Source: Kitasatospora sp. MAA19 (GTDB lineage: Bacteria; Actinomycetota; Actinomycetes; Streptomycetales; Streptomycetaceae). From it: 64,000 nucleotides of DNA. How positions within the stretch are numbered: position 1 is the first letter of the stretch; each line of letters opens with the position of its first letter. The DNA lies in the NCBI RefSeq assembly GCF_029894125.1, contig NZ_JARXYZ010000020.1:78759-142758 (forward strand), written 5' to 3'. Of this stretch, positions 8,470 to 19,620 are shown piece after piece. The position numbers were made by a program, and so were the translations under genes. The notes under the pieces are model-generated. The model ran no database searches, was not told the DNA's origin, and was given only the letters and a program-made list of their open reading frames with translations.

Positions 8470-10431
8470 CTACTTGGCGGTGGTGCAGTGGACGCGCACC
8501 TTGTCGAAGCCCTGGCCGGCCGCCTTGCAGTACTTCTCGACGTTGGCCGCGTGCTCCTTGTCCGTCTCCGCGAAGAGGGTATGGGTCGGGTCCATCGCGA
8601 TGAAGTACAGCCACTTGCCGTCCGCCGGGTTGAGCACCGCCTTGATCGCCGCGTCACCCGGGTTGGAGATCGGTGTGGGCGGCAGGCCCGGGTTTCGGTA
8701 GGTGTTGTACTTGTTGGACGCGTCGTCGATTTCCTTCTTGTCGAGCTGCGTGCGACCGAGCGAGTACTGCAGCGTGGTGTCCATGCCGAGGGTGTGCTGC
8801 GTCGCGTCGCTGGAGAGGCGGTTCTGGATGGTCCTCGCCATCTTGGCGAAGTCGTCCGTGTTGTTGCCCTCGCGCTGCAGGATGCTCGCCTCGATGACCA
8901 CCTCGTACGCGGTCTTGAGACCGGCCTTGGAGGCGTCGGCGTCCAGGTTCGCGTACTTGTCGGTGGCGTTCTTCACCATCTGCTTGAGCAGGTCCTCGGG
9001 CTTCATGCCCTCGGCGATGTTGTAACGCGTCGGCCAGAGGAAGCCCTCGATGTTGCCGTTCGCGTACGCGGGCAGGCCGAGGTTGGCGACCTGGGCCTTG
9101 GCGACGCCCGCCGTGGTGCCCGGCGACAGCTTCAGCTTCCCGTCGATGATGGTGTAGATGTCGGCGGCGGTCTTGCCCTCGGGGATGACCAGCCCCTCGC
9201 CACCGGCCTGTTGGAGGAGGCCCTGGAGCGCGGCCGCGGCCGGCATCTCCTTCTTCAGCGCGTAGAAGCCCGGCTGGATGGTGGTGCACTTGGGCTCGGC
9301 GCTGCAGGCCTTGCTGAACGCGTCGACGCTCTTGACCACGCCGGCGGTCTTCAGCGCGAGGCCGATCTGCCCGCCGACCGCGCCGGACTTGACCTCGACC
9401 TGGACGGAATCGGTGCCCTCGCCCTGGAAGTCCGGCGCCGGGCCGAAGTGGTCCTGGTAGAAGCCGTAGCCCCACCAGCCGGCGCCGCCCAGCGCGCCGA
9501 TCAGCACCAGCGCGACCAGGAGGCAGGCCCCGCCGTTGCGGCGGCCGGACTTCTTGCCCTTCTCCTTGCGCTTCTTCTTCGCGTCGCGGGAGTCGTCCTC
9601 CTCGCCGAGGAAGCCGGCCTGCTCGGGGTCGCCGTCCTCGTCCCGGTACTCGGCGTCCTCGTGGCGACCGTCCTCGTACCGGCCATCCCCATGAGGGCCC
9701 TCCTCGTGGCCGTCCCACTCGTCGGTCTCGGGCCCGTGCCCGCCCACCGGGTCGGCGCCGGCCTCCAGCGCGGCGGCCTCGGCCTCCCAGTCGATGCCGT
9801 CCGGGCCGGGGCCCGCGGGCACGACCGGCTCCGGCTCCGGCGCCGCCCGCCGCCGGCCCCGCGGCTGCCCGGGCTGCGCGCCCTGTTGCGGCATCCCCGG
9901 CTGCTGCTGCACACCGGGCTGCTGCGGGGACATCCCCGGCTGCTGCCCCATGCCCGGCTGCGGCTGTCCGCCCGGGAACCCCTGCTCCTGATACCCCTGC
10001 GGGTACCCCTGCTGCGGCACCTGCTGGGGCATCTGCTGCTGCGGATACCCCTGCTGCGGCATCTGCTGCTGCGGCATCTGCTGCTGTTGCGGGTACCCCT
10101 GCTGCCCCTGCTGCTGCGGGTAGCCCTGCTGCGGCATCTGCTGGGGCATCTGCTGCTGCGGATACTGCTGCTGCTCGCCCGGGAACCCTTGCTGCTGATA
10201 CCCCTGCGGGTACCCCTGCTGCGCCATCTGCTGCGGCATCTGTTGCTGCGGATACCCCTGCTGCTGCCCGTCCCCGTACGGCTGTTGGACCGGCTGGCCC
10301 TGCTGGGGATACTGCTGCTGCCACTGGCCGTCCTGCTGGCCGGGGACCGGCTGCTGGCCGCCGTACCCGGGGTCACCGGGGTGCCACGGCTCGGAGCCCT
10401 GGGGGCCGTAGCCCCGACCCAGATCGGTCAT
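8470..10431 (-). CDS. mltG: Endolytic peptidoglycan transglycosylase MltG with long Gln-rich N terminus
   Basis: A 653-aa inner-membrane murein transglycosylase that cleaves nascent glycan strands and helps set strand length. About 185 N-terminal residues are repeats of Gln/Gly/Tyr/Pro (QQGYPQQ, QMPQQ). An acidic then Lys/Arg-rich stretch follows, then a single membrane span near residues 300-325 and an extracellular YceG domain from about 360 to the end. The likely catalytic Glu is in LQREGNN near residue 520, and GLPPTPISNPG is a family signature. The family is usually 330-400 aa, so the cytoplasmic repeat region is an actinobacterial extension. ATG follows AAGGGG. A second mltG lies directly upstream. 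Confidence 0.9.
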   Translation of the reverse strand: MTDLGRGYGPQGSEPWHPGDPGYGGQQPVPGQQDGQWQQQYPQQGQPVQQPYGDGQQQGYPQQQMPQQMAQQGYPQGYQQQGFPGEQQQYPQQQMPQQMPQQGYPQQQGQQGYPQQQQMPQQQMPQQGYPQQQMPQQVPQQGYPQGYQEQGFPGGQPQPGMGQQPGMSPQQPGVQQQPGMPQQGAQPGQPRGRRRAAPEPEPVVPAGPGPDGIDWEAEAAALEAGADPVGGHGPETDEWDGHEEGPHGDGRYEDGRHEDAEYRDEDGDPEQAGFLGEEDDSRDAKKKRKEKGKKSGRRNGGACLLVALVLIGALGGAGWWGYGFYQDHFGPAPDFQGEGTDSVQVEVKSGAVGGQIGLALKTAGVVKSVDAFSKACSAEPKCTTIQPGFYALKKEMPAAAALQGLLQQAGGEGLVIPEGKTAADIYTIIDGKLKLSPGTTAGVAKAQVANLGLPAYANGNIEGFLWPTRYNIAEGMKPEDLLKQMVKNATDKYANLDADASKAGLKTAYEVVIEASILQREGNNTDDFAKMARTIQNRLSSDATQHTLGMDTTLQYSLGRTQLDKKEIDDASNKYNTYRNPGLPPTPISNPGDAAIKAVLNPADGKWLYFIAMDPTHTLFAETDKEHAANVEKYCKAAGQGFDKVRVHCTTAK

Positions 10432-10594
10432 TGATCCCCTTAACCGACGAAGACGGCCGGAGGATCGGACCGGCCGTCCGGGACGCGGTCCCGGCTGATT
10501 CTCGAACCGGCGTGCTAGCGCAGCGCCTGGGAGGAGACGTTACCGTACCGCAGTCGTGCCCCTGGCAGGGCGGATGTGCCACCGGTGTCCGACC

Positions 10595-11932
10595 TCACCC
10601 ACCGGTGGCGCCGTCCGTCGGCGCCGGCGGAGCGGAGGCGGCGGCCGACCCGGAGGCCGCCGCCGACGCGGCGGCGGAACCCGCAGGCGACGCCGAGGGC
10701 ACCCCCGACGGCGAGCCCGACGGCGACCCGGAGGGCGACCCCGACGGCGCGGCCGAGTCGCTCGGCTTCGCCGACGCCCGGTTGGCGTTGAACTCCGCGA
10801 CGTTGCGCTGCTGCACCTCGAAGCTGTCGGTGAAGCGGGTGTCCCCCGGTTTCACGGTGACGAAGTAGAGCCAGTCCCCCGGCACCGGGTCCAGTGCCGC
10901 CATGATCGCCTGCCGCCCCGGATTGGAGATCGGCGTGGGCGGCAGCCCGGGGTGCAGGTAGGTGTTGTACGGGGAGTCCAGCCTGGTGTCGGTCACCGTG
11001 GTGTTCAGGGTCGACCGGCCGAGCGCGTAGTTGATCGTGGAGTCGAGCTGCAGCGGCATCGCCCTGGCCAGCCGGTTGTAGATCACCCGCGCCACCCGGC
11101 CCATGTCCTCGGTGTTGTCGGCCTCGCCCTGGACCATGCTGGCCACCGTCACCAGCCCGTACAGGCTCTGCCCGAGGTTCTGCGCGACGACGTTCGCGTC
11201 ATCCCGGCTGAACTCCTTGCCGGCCCGGTCCACCATCTGTTTCAGCAGCTCGATCGCGGTGGTCCCGTCGGTGACGCTGTACGTCGCGGGGAACAGGTAG
11301 CCCTCGGGGCTGCCCTTGGTGAAGTCCGGCAGGCCCAGTTCGGCGCCCTGCTCCTGGGCGGTGCGCTGGGTGGTGCCGTCCGGCAGGCCCAGCTTCCGGT
11401 CGATCGCCGCGTAGATCTGGTAACCGCGCCAGCCCTCGGGGATGGTCAAGCCGTTGGCGTTGGCCGGGTCGATCAGTACGGCCAGCGCGGCCGCGGCCGA
11501 CATCCGCTGCTTCATCGTGTACGTGCCGGGCTGGATCCGCCCGGCCGCCGCGGCGCTGCCCTTGGCCTCCCGGGTGAAGGCGAGCGAACTGGCGACCACC
11601 CCGTTGCGCACCAGCGCGTACGCGATCTGGGACAGCCCCGCCCCCTCCGGCACCGAGACCTGGACGCTGCCGGTGCCCTGCCCCGCGTAGTCGGCGGCGA
11701 CCGGGGGTTTGCGCTGCTCCTGCCACCAGGCGTAGCCGGTGAGGCCCACCCCGCCGAACACCCCGATCAGGGAGAGCGCGGTGAGCGCGCAGGCCAGCCC
11801 GTTACGCCGTCGGTGCGGATCCGGTGCATCGGAGCGCGTACGGGGCGCGCCCGGCGGGCGACCCTCCGGCTCCAGCACCGGCGCACCCAGGTGCCCGGGC
11901 GTGAGCCCCGGGTGGAAGTCCTGGTCGGTCAT
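10595..11932 (-). CDS. Second MltG-type endolytic transglycosylase (tandem paralog)
   Basis: A 445-aa paralog of the neighbouring MltG. It has a short basic cytoplasmic N terminus (about 45 residues), one membrane span near residues 46-69 and a YceG domain. The catalytic Glu is retained in VQGEADN near residue 269 and the GLPPTPISNPG signature is present. In contrast to its neighbour it lacks the Gln-rich head and instead ends in about 65 residues of Ser/Pro/Ala/Gly low complexity. Active-site conservation suggests both enzymes are functional and arose by tandem duplication. It starts at ATG after GAGGGG, just downstream of a strong terminator. Confidence 0.88.
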   Translation of the reverse strand: MTDQDFHPGLTPGHLGAPVLEPEGRPPGAPRTRSDAPDPHRRRNGLACALTALSLIGVFGGVGLTGYAWWQEQRKPPVAADYAGQGTGSVQVSVPEGAGLSQIAYALVRNGVVASSLAFTREAKGSAAAAGRIQPGTYTMKQRMSAAAALAVLIDPANANGLTIPEGWRGYQIYAAIDRKLGLPDGTTQRTAQEQGAELGLPDFTKGSPEGYLFPATYSVTDGTTAIELLKQMVDRAGKEFSRDDANVVAQNLGQSLYGLVTVASMVQGEADNTEDMGRVARVIYNRLARAMPLQLDSTINYALGRSTLNTTVTDTRLDSPYNTYLHPGLPPTPISNPGRQAIMAALDPVPGDWLYFVTVKPGDTRFTDSFEVQQRNVAEFNANRASAKPSDSAAPSGSPSGSPSGSPSGVPSASPAGSAAASAAASGSAAASAPPAPTDGATGG

Positions 11933-11966
11933 GGCTCGCGTCCCCTCGGCGGTCCCGGAACGAACG

Positions 11967-12001
11967 AAAAGGGTCCGTGCGGACGCGTCCGCACGGACCC
12001 C
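11967..12001 (-). terminator. Rho-independent terminator after alaS-ruvX
   Basis: A perfect palindrome with 15-base arms (GGGTCCGTGCGGACG and its complement) lies about 25 bp after the ruvX stop. On the minus strand it is followed by TTTTCG, a rare U-tract for this genome. It should end the alaS-ruvX transcript and isolate the downstream mltG paralog. Confidence 0.8.
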
Positions 12002-12026
12002 TCACCGGGACGTTAGATCAGGCCGG

Positions 12027-12505
12027 TCAGCCGACCGCCTCGACGCTCTCACCGGGCGGGCGTCCGCTCACCCGTTCGGACTCAAGGGCGGTCTGCAGGA
12101 TCACCACCGCAGCGGCCTGGTCGACCACCGAGCGACCCTTCTTCGCCTTGACGCCCGAGGCGCGCAGCCCGTGGGTGGCGGTGACGGTCGACATCCGCTC
12201 GTCGACCAGCCGGACCGGCACCGGGTAGAGCCGGTTGGCCAGCCGGGCGGCGTACCCGCGGACCTTCTCCGCCGCCGGGCCCTCCTTGCCGCTCAACGAG
12301 CGCGGCAGCCCGACGATCACCTCCATCGCCTCGTACTCGTCGACGATGGCGGCGATCCTGGCCTGCGACTTCGCTCCGGCCGGGACGGTCTCCACGGGGG
12401 TGGCGAGCACCCCGTCGGGGTCGCAGGACGCGACCCCGATCCGGGCGTCACCGACGTCGACGGCGATCCGCCGCCCGCGCCGGAAGGGTCTTTCCACCTG
12501 CTCCA

Positions 12506-12506
<1 letters not shown>
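12027..12506 (-). CDS. ruvX: RuvX/YqgF family Holliday junction resolvase-like nuclease
   Basis: A 159-aa RNase H-fold protein of the YqgF/RuvX family, implicated in pre-16S rRNA processing and Holliday junction resolution. It shows IAVDVGDARIGVA near residue 14 (first catalytic Asp), GLPRSLSG, VDERMSTVTA (catalytic Glu) and VDQAAAVVIL (last Asp). Length is normal. The ATG shares one base with the alaS stop (TGATG), indicating translational coupling with alaS. Confidence 0.92.
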
Positions 12507-15174
<2,668 letters not shown>

Positions 15175-15175
<1 letters not shown>

Positions 15176-15597
15176 TATTGGTCCTTCCGGTTCGGGGTGC
15201 CGCCCCGCTGCGGCAGTGCGCGGCGGGGCGTTTCTTCAGTGGCTTGGGGTGTGGTGCGGGCGCTGCTGGACGAAGGCAGGGCGGCGGCCGGGCTGCCGGG
15301 CGCCGCCGAGATAGCTCGGTACTGCGGCTCGCCCCTGGCCACCCGGCGGCGCCGGGGCTCGACCACGGCGGTGCCGTGCAGTCCGAGGTCGTCGCGCAGC
15401 TGCTCCTCGCGCTCGGTCATGCCCGCCCGCACGTCCTGGGCGAACTGCTTGGCCAGGTCGCCCAGGTGCAGCGCACCGCGCGTGGCGGTGCCGGAGAGGC
15501 TGTCCGGGGTGAGCCGGTGCACGGCCTCGTTGGCCTTGTTCATGGCCCAGACGGTGGCACCGGCACCGACCGCCATCCAGAAGACGCGTCGCACCAT
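15175..15597 (-). CDS. DUF6167-type small membrane-anchored protein
   Basis: A 140-aa actinobacterial protein with an N-terminal hydrophobic helix (VFWMAVGAGATVWAM), then an amphipathic helical region ending in a Pro/Ser/Thr-rich tail. This matches my recollection of DUF6167 proteins, which sit upstream of alaS in Streptomyces. The function is unknown, and membrane association is inferred from the helix. It starts at ATG 4 bp after the DUF948 stop and overlaps alaS by one base. Confidence 0.75.
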
Positions 15598-15601
15598 GCC
15601 G

Positions 15602-16081
15602 TCAGCCCCTCACCGCGCGCCGGACCCGGGAGAGCAGGCCGTTCCTGGGCGCGGTCGCGGCGCGCACCTCGGCCCGGATCAGCCGGGCCAGCTCCTCGCG
15701 CTCGCCGCTCTGCGACGGCACGGACGGCTGGCCGCCCTGCTGCTTGGCGACGGCCTTGCGGACGCCGTAGCTGAAGGCCGCGACCTTCACCAGCGGCCCG
15801 CCCAGGGTCGCGGCGACGGTGGAGGACAGCGCGTTGGCGTTGGCGGCGGCGTCCTGCACGTTCGCGGTGATCTCGTCCACCCGCTCCAACTGCTCGTTGG
15901 CGCTGCGCACGGCGGCGCCCGCGTCGCTCAACAGCGGGACGGCCTGCTCGGTGACGGCGGAGACCAGGACGGTGGCCTCCTTCAGCACCCGCGAGAGGCG
16001 GACCAGCACCACGGCGAGCAGGGTGACCAGGACCGCCCAGAACACGGCGACGAGCAACCCGGCCAGCTCTCCCACGGACAC
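15602..16081 (-). CDS. DUF948 domain membrane protein
   Basis: A 159-aa protein with one N-terminal membrane helix (LLVAVFWAVLVTLLAVVLV) followed by an amphipathic helical region (EQLERVDEITANVQDAAANANALS) typical of DUF948 proteins. A basic C-terminal tail follows. It is probably a bitopic protein with an extracytoplasmic coiled coil. The GTG start comes just after GAGGGAG. A much longer open frame upstream is Pro/Arg-rich shadow sequence. First gene of the alaS operon. Confidence 0.8.
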   Translation of the reverse strand: MSVGELAGLLVAVFWAVLVTLLAVVLVRLSRVLKEATVLVSAVTEQAVPLLSDAGAAVRSANEQLERVDEITANVQDAAANANALSSTVAATLGGPLVKVAAFSYGVRKAVAKQQGGQPSVPSQSGEREELARLIRAEVRAATAPRNGLLSRVRRAVRG

Positions 16082-16311
16082 CTTTGCGCGCTCCCTCGCC
16101 TTGCTGTTCTCCAAACGGAACCCTATCGCGCCGACGCCCGGTTTCCGGACCGGGTTATCGGCGGGCCCGCCCGGTGGATCCGGTCGGGTGTGCGAACCGC
16201 GCGCGTAACCTACCGGCCGGTCACCTCGTTCTGCCAGGCGGGCCGTCGCCCGTACGGCCCGACGCACGTCCGGGCCGTGTCGGTCCGGGCCAGGAACACG
16301 GGGAGCAGCGG

Positions 16312-18540
16312 TTGGCCGGCGACTGGACAACACCGCCCGGGGAGCCCGGGGCGTGGCCGCGCGAGCCGGAGCCCGGCCGGCTGCCGGCCGAGGTGACGTG
16401 CTTCGTCGGACGGCGGCGGGAGCTGGCCGAGCTGGCGGGCCTGCTGGCCGCCGCCCGGCTGGTGACGGTGACCGGCCCGGGCGGGGTCGGCAAGAGCCGG
16501 CTGGCGCTGCGCGCGGCGGCCCGGGCGGCCGGCGCCTTCCCGGACGGCACCTGGCTGGTGGAGGTGGCCCCGGTGCAGGACCCGCTGCTGCTCGGCCACG
16601 CGGTGCTGGAGGCACTGCGGCTGACCGACGGCACCGCCCGCCCGCCGCTGGACGTCCTGACCGAGCGGCTGTCCGGTCGGCGCCTGCTGCTGGTGCTGGA
16701 CGGCTGCGAGCACCTGGTGGAGGCCTGCGCGGAGCTGGCGGACGCGCTGCTGCGGGCACTGCCCGGGCTGCGGGTGCTGGCCACCAGCCGCGCCGTGCTG
16801 CGGGCCACGGGCGAGTACCTGCTCACCCTGGCCCCGTTGCCGGTCGGCCCACTACCGGACCGCCCGGTAGGGCCCGACGCGCTGCCGGACGCGGTGCGGC
16901 TGTTCGCCGACCGAGCCAGGGCGGTGCTGCCGTCCTTCGCGGTGACCGAGGCCAACGCCGAGGCGGTGAGCCTGCTCTGCCGCCGTCTGGACGGCATCCC
17001 GCTGGCGGTGGAACTGGCGGCCGGGCGGCTGCGGGCGCTGTCGGTGGAGCAGATCACCGCGCGGCTGGACGACCGGTTCCGGCTGCTCACCGGCGGCTCC
17101 CGGACGGCCCTGCCACGGCACCAGACGCTGCGCACGACGATCGGTTGGAGCCATGAGCTCTGCACCGTGCAGGAACGTTTACTCTGGGCCCGCCTGTCGA
17201 TCTTCGCCGGCAGTTTCGACCTGGAGGCCGCCGAGTACGTCTGCGCCGGCGAGGGCCTGGAGTCCGAGGACGTGCTCGACCTGCTCGACGAGCTGGTCGG
17301 CAAGTCCGTGGTGCTGCGCGAGGACAGCGCCTTCGGCGTCCGCTTCCGGCTGCTGGACACCCTGCGCGAGTACGGCGGCCGATGGCTGCGCGCCGCCGGC
17401 GAGGAGCGGCGGCTGCTGCACCGCCACCGCGACTGGTACCTGGGCGTGGCCACCTGGGGCGAGGTCGAGTGGTTCGGTCCCCGACAGGCGGAGACCGCCG
17501 AGCGCACCGGGCTCGCCCACACCAACCTCCGCGCGGCGCTGGAGTTCTGCCTGACCGAGCCCGGCGAGGAGCAGATCGCCCTGCTGCTGGCGGGCACGCT
17601 GTGGTTCTACTGGGTCGGCTGCGGCCACCTCGGCGAGGGCCGGCACTGGCTGGAGCGCGCGCTCGCCCTGGACCGTGAGCCGACCCAGGCCCGCGCCAAG
17701 GCCCTCTGGGTGACCGGCTACACGGCCACCCTGCAGGGCGACCTGGAGACGGCCCGCCCGGCGCTGGAGGAGTGCCGCCGCCAGGCCCTGACCACCGGCG
17801 ACGACCGGGCGCTCGCCTACGCCGTCCACCGGCAGGGCTGCGTGGCCCTGATCGGCGACGACCCGGACCGCGCCGCCGAACTCTTCGAGGAGGCGCTCTG
17901 GCACTACCGGACCATCGGCGAGCTCAACAGCAACGTCGTGATGGCCATGTTCGAGCTGGGCCTCGCCTGCCTGTTCCAGGGCGACCTGGAGAGCGGCGAG
18001 CTCTGGTTCGGCCAGGCCCGCGAGCTGTGCGAGGAGCACGGCGAGCAGTGGGCGTACGCGTACGTGCTGTACGCGATGGCGTACGCGCACTGGCTGGACG
18101 GAGCCGTCCGGCAGGCCCGCGCGCTGGCCCGGGAGAGCCTGCGGCTGAACCACCTGTTCCACGACCTGCTGGGCATCGTGCTGGCGATCGACCTGCTGGC
18201 ACTGCTGGAGACCGAGCCGAACGGCCCCGACGCGCCGGGCGACCTGTGCGAGGCCCGGGTGCTGCAGGGCGCCTCACACCGGATCTGGCGCACGGTCGGC
18301 ATGCCCTTCCTGGGCTCGCGGTGCTTCTTCGGCCCGCACCAGGAGTGCGCGGAGCGGGCCCGGACGGGGCTGACCGAGCAGGAGTACGAGGAGCACTACG
18401 AGGCGGGGGCCCGGCTCGACCTGGACGCCGCGGTCTCCCGGGCGCTCGGCGGCGGCGAGTCGGCGGACGGCCCGGAGCCGGGGGCCGGGCCGTGCTCGGT
18501 GCCGCCCGCGCCGGCGCCCTCGCCGGCCCGGAATAGTTGA
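16312..18540 (+). CDS. AfsR/LuxR-like STAND ATPase with TPR region, no DNA-binding domain
   Basis: A ~742-aa signalling ATPase. After a short Pro/Glu-rich leader, FVGRRRELAEL begins the NB-ARC-like module. The P-loop GPGGVGKSRL is near residues 55-64, Walker B LLLVLDGCEH near 125 and GIPLAVELAAGRL near 230. A winged-helix-like segment follows, then a long TPR-like half. LuxR-LAL and SARP regulators share this ATPase-TPR core, but here neither an N-terminal SARP domain nor a C-terminal LuxR helix-turn-helix is present. The start is uncertain: TTG is chosen for the GGGGAG six bases upstream. It is divergent from the alaS operon. Confidence 0.8.
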   Translation: MAGDWTTPPGEPGAWPREPEPGRLPAEVTCFVGRRRELAELAGLLAAARLVTVTGPGGVGKSRLALRAAARAAGAFPDGTWLVEVAPVQDPLLLGHAVLEALRLTDGTARPPLDVLTERLSGRRLLLVLDGCEHLVEACAELADALLRALPGLRVLATSRAVLRATGEYLLTLAPLPVGPLPDRPVGPDALPDAVRLFADRARAVLPSFAVTEANAEAVSLLCRRLDGIPLAVELAAGRLRALSVEQITARLDDRFRLLTGGSRTALPRHQTLRTTIGWSHELCTVQERLLWARLSIFAGSFDLEAAEYVCAGEGLESEDVLDLLDELVGKSVVLREDSAFGVRFRLLDTLREYGGRWLRAAGEERRLLHRHRDWYLGVATWGEVEWFGPRQAETAERTGLAHTNLRAALEFCLTEPGEEQIALLLAGTLWFYWVGCGHLGEGRHWLERALALDREPTQARAKALWVTGYTATLQGDLETARPALEECRRQALTTGDDRALAYAVHRQGCVALIGDDPDRAAELFEEALWHYRTIGELNSNVVMAMFELGLACLFQGDLESGELWFGQARELCEEHGEQWAYAYVLYAMAYAHWLDGAVRQARALARESLRLNHLFHDLLGIVLAIDLLALLETEPNGPDAPGDLCEARVLQGASHRIWRTVGMPFLGSRCFFGPHQECAERARTGLTEQEYEEHYEAGARLDLDAAVSRALGGGESADGPEPGAGPCSVPPAPAPSPARNS

Positions 18541-18590
18541 AACTTGTCCATTGCTTGAGGAGGCAAGGAACCACCCGGAAGGAGCACCCC

Positions 18591-18917
18591 GTGGCCGTGA
18601 ACACCGCCGCCGACGAGTACCGCCTCGCGACCTTCTACTTCGAGTCCAAGGCGTACACCGACGCCGCCCGCATGCTGGAGGGCGTACTGGCCGAGGAGCC
18701 GGCCAACCTCTCCGTCCGGCTGCTGCTGGCCCGCAGCTACTACCACTCCGCCCAACTCCACCGCGCCGAGGCCGAGTTGCGCCGGATCCTCGACATCGAC
18801 CCGGTCGAGGACTACGCCCGGCTGATGCTCGGCCGCACCCTGGAGCGCCAGAGCCGCCACGAGGAGGCCCGCCCGCACCTGCGGCTGGCCGCCGCGATGA
18901 CCGGCGAGGACTGGTAG
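18591..18917 (+). CDS. Small tetratricopeptide repeat protein
   Basis: A 108-aa all-helical protein containing about two and a half TPR units, with the spacing of A/G-8, Y-11 and P-32 positions visible in YFESKAYTDAARMLEGVLAEEP and in the following helices. It probably acts as a protein-interaction adaptor, and the partner is unknown. GTG follows AAGGAG six bases upstream. It lies 50 bp after the STAND ATPase on the same strand, so they may be co-transcribed. A bidirectional terminator follows. Confidence 0.82.
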   Translation: MAVNTAADEYRLATFYFESKAYTDAARMLEGVLAEEPANLSVRLLLARSYYHSAQLHRAEAELRRILDIDPVEDYARLMLGRTLERQSRHEEARPHLRLAAAMTGEDW

Positions 18918-18936
18918 ACCGGGGGCAGCGGAAACG

Positions 18937-18974
18937 GCGAGCCCCCGCCGCCTCGAAAGGCGACGGGGGCTCGC
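18937..18974. terminator. Bidirectional terminator between the TPR gene and rpsD
   Basis: GCGAGCCCCC pairs with GGGGGCTCGC, with further CCGCCT/AGGCG pairing around a CGAA loop. It lies between convergent genes and can end both transcripts. Confidence 0.75.
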
Positions 18975-19005
18975 TGAGGTACCGCAGGTGCGGAACCGTC
19001 GCGGG

Positions 19006-19620
19006 TCAGCGCGAGTAGTACTCGACGACCAGCTGCTCGTCACAGATCACCGGGACCTCCTTGCGCTGCGGCGCACGGTCCAGGCGGAAGGCCAGGGCCT
19101 TCAGGTTGACCTCGAGGTACTTCGGGGTCTGGCCCTCACCCGCGTAGCCACCCTCACGGGCGACCTGGAAGGGGACCTTCTCCTTGCTGCGCTCGCGGAC
19201 GGTCACCACGTAGCCCGGCTTCATCTGGTACGACGGCTTGTTGACCTTGCCACCGTTGACCTCGATGTGGCCGTGGACGACCATCTGGCGGGCCTGGTAG
19301 ATGGTGCGGGCAATGCCCGAACGCAGCACCAGGGAGTCCAGACGGGTCTCCAGCTCGGCGACGAGCGCCTCACCGGTCTTGCCCTCGGCCTTCTTCGCGC
19401 GGTCGAACGCGCGCGCCATCTGCTTCTCGCTCAGGTCGTACTGGGCGCGCAGACGCTGCTTCTCGAGCAGACGGACCTTGTAGTCCGAGTTCTGCTTGCG
19501 ACCACGGCCGTGCTGGCCGGGCGGGTACGGGCGGGCCTCGAAGTACTTGACGGACTTCGGGGTCAGCGGCACGCCGAGCGCACGCGCGATCTTGACCTTG
19601 GGACGCTTCTGGTTCGCCAT
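19006..19620 (-). CDS. rpsD: 30S ribosomal protein S4
   Basis: A 204-aa ribosomal protein S4, a primary 16S rRNA-binding assembly protein. Characteristic segments are FEARPYPPGQHG, the S4 RNA-binding domain LDSLVLRSGIARTIYQARQMVVHGHI and a C-terminal PVICDEQLVVEYYSR. It stands alone rather than in the alpha operon, as is usual in Streptomyces. No Cys zinc knuckle is visible at the N terminus, so it is the zinc-free type. ATG follows AAGGAAGG at 8 bases. Confidence 0.97.
   Translation of the reverse strand: MANQKRPKVKIARALGVPLTPKSVKYFEARPYPPGQHGRGRKQNSDYKVRLLEKQRLRAQYDLSEKQMARAFDRAKKAEGKTGEALVAELETRLDSLVLRSGIARTIYQARQMVVHGHIEVNGGKVNKPSYQMKPGYVVTVRERSKEKVPFQVAREGGYAGEGQTPKYLEVNLKALAFRLDRAPQRKEVPVICDEQLVVEYYSR

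Noticed and set aside
9960..10330. CTG/CGG-rich repetitive DNA that could look like a CRISPR array or satellite
   Set aside because: The units are in-frame Gln/Gly/Tyr/Pro codons of mltG, with no regular unique spacers.
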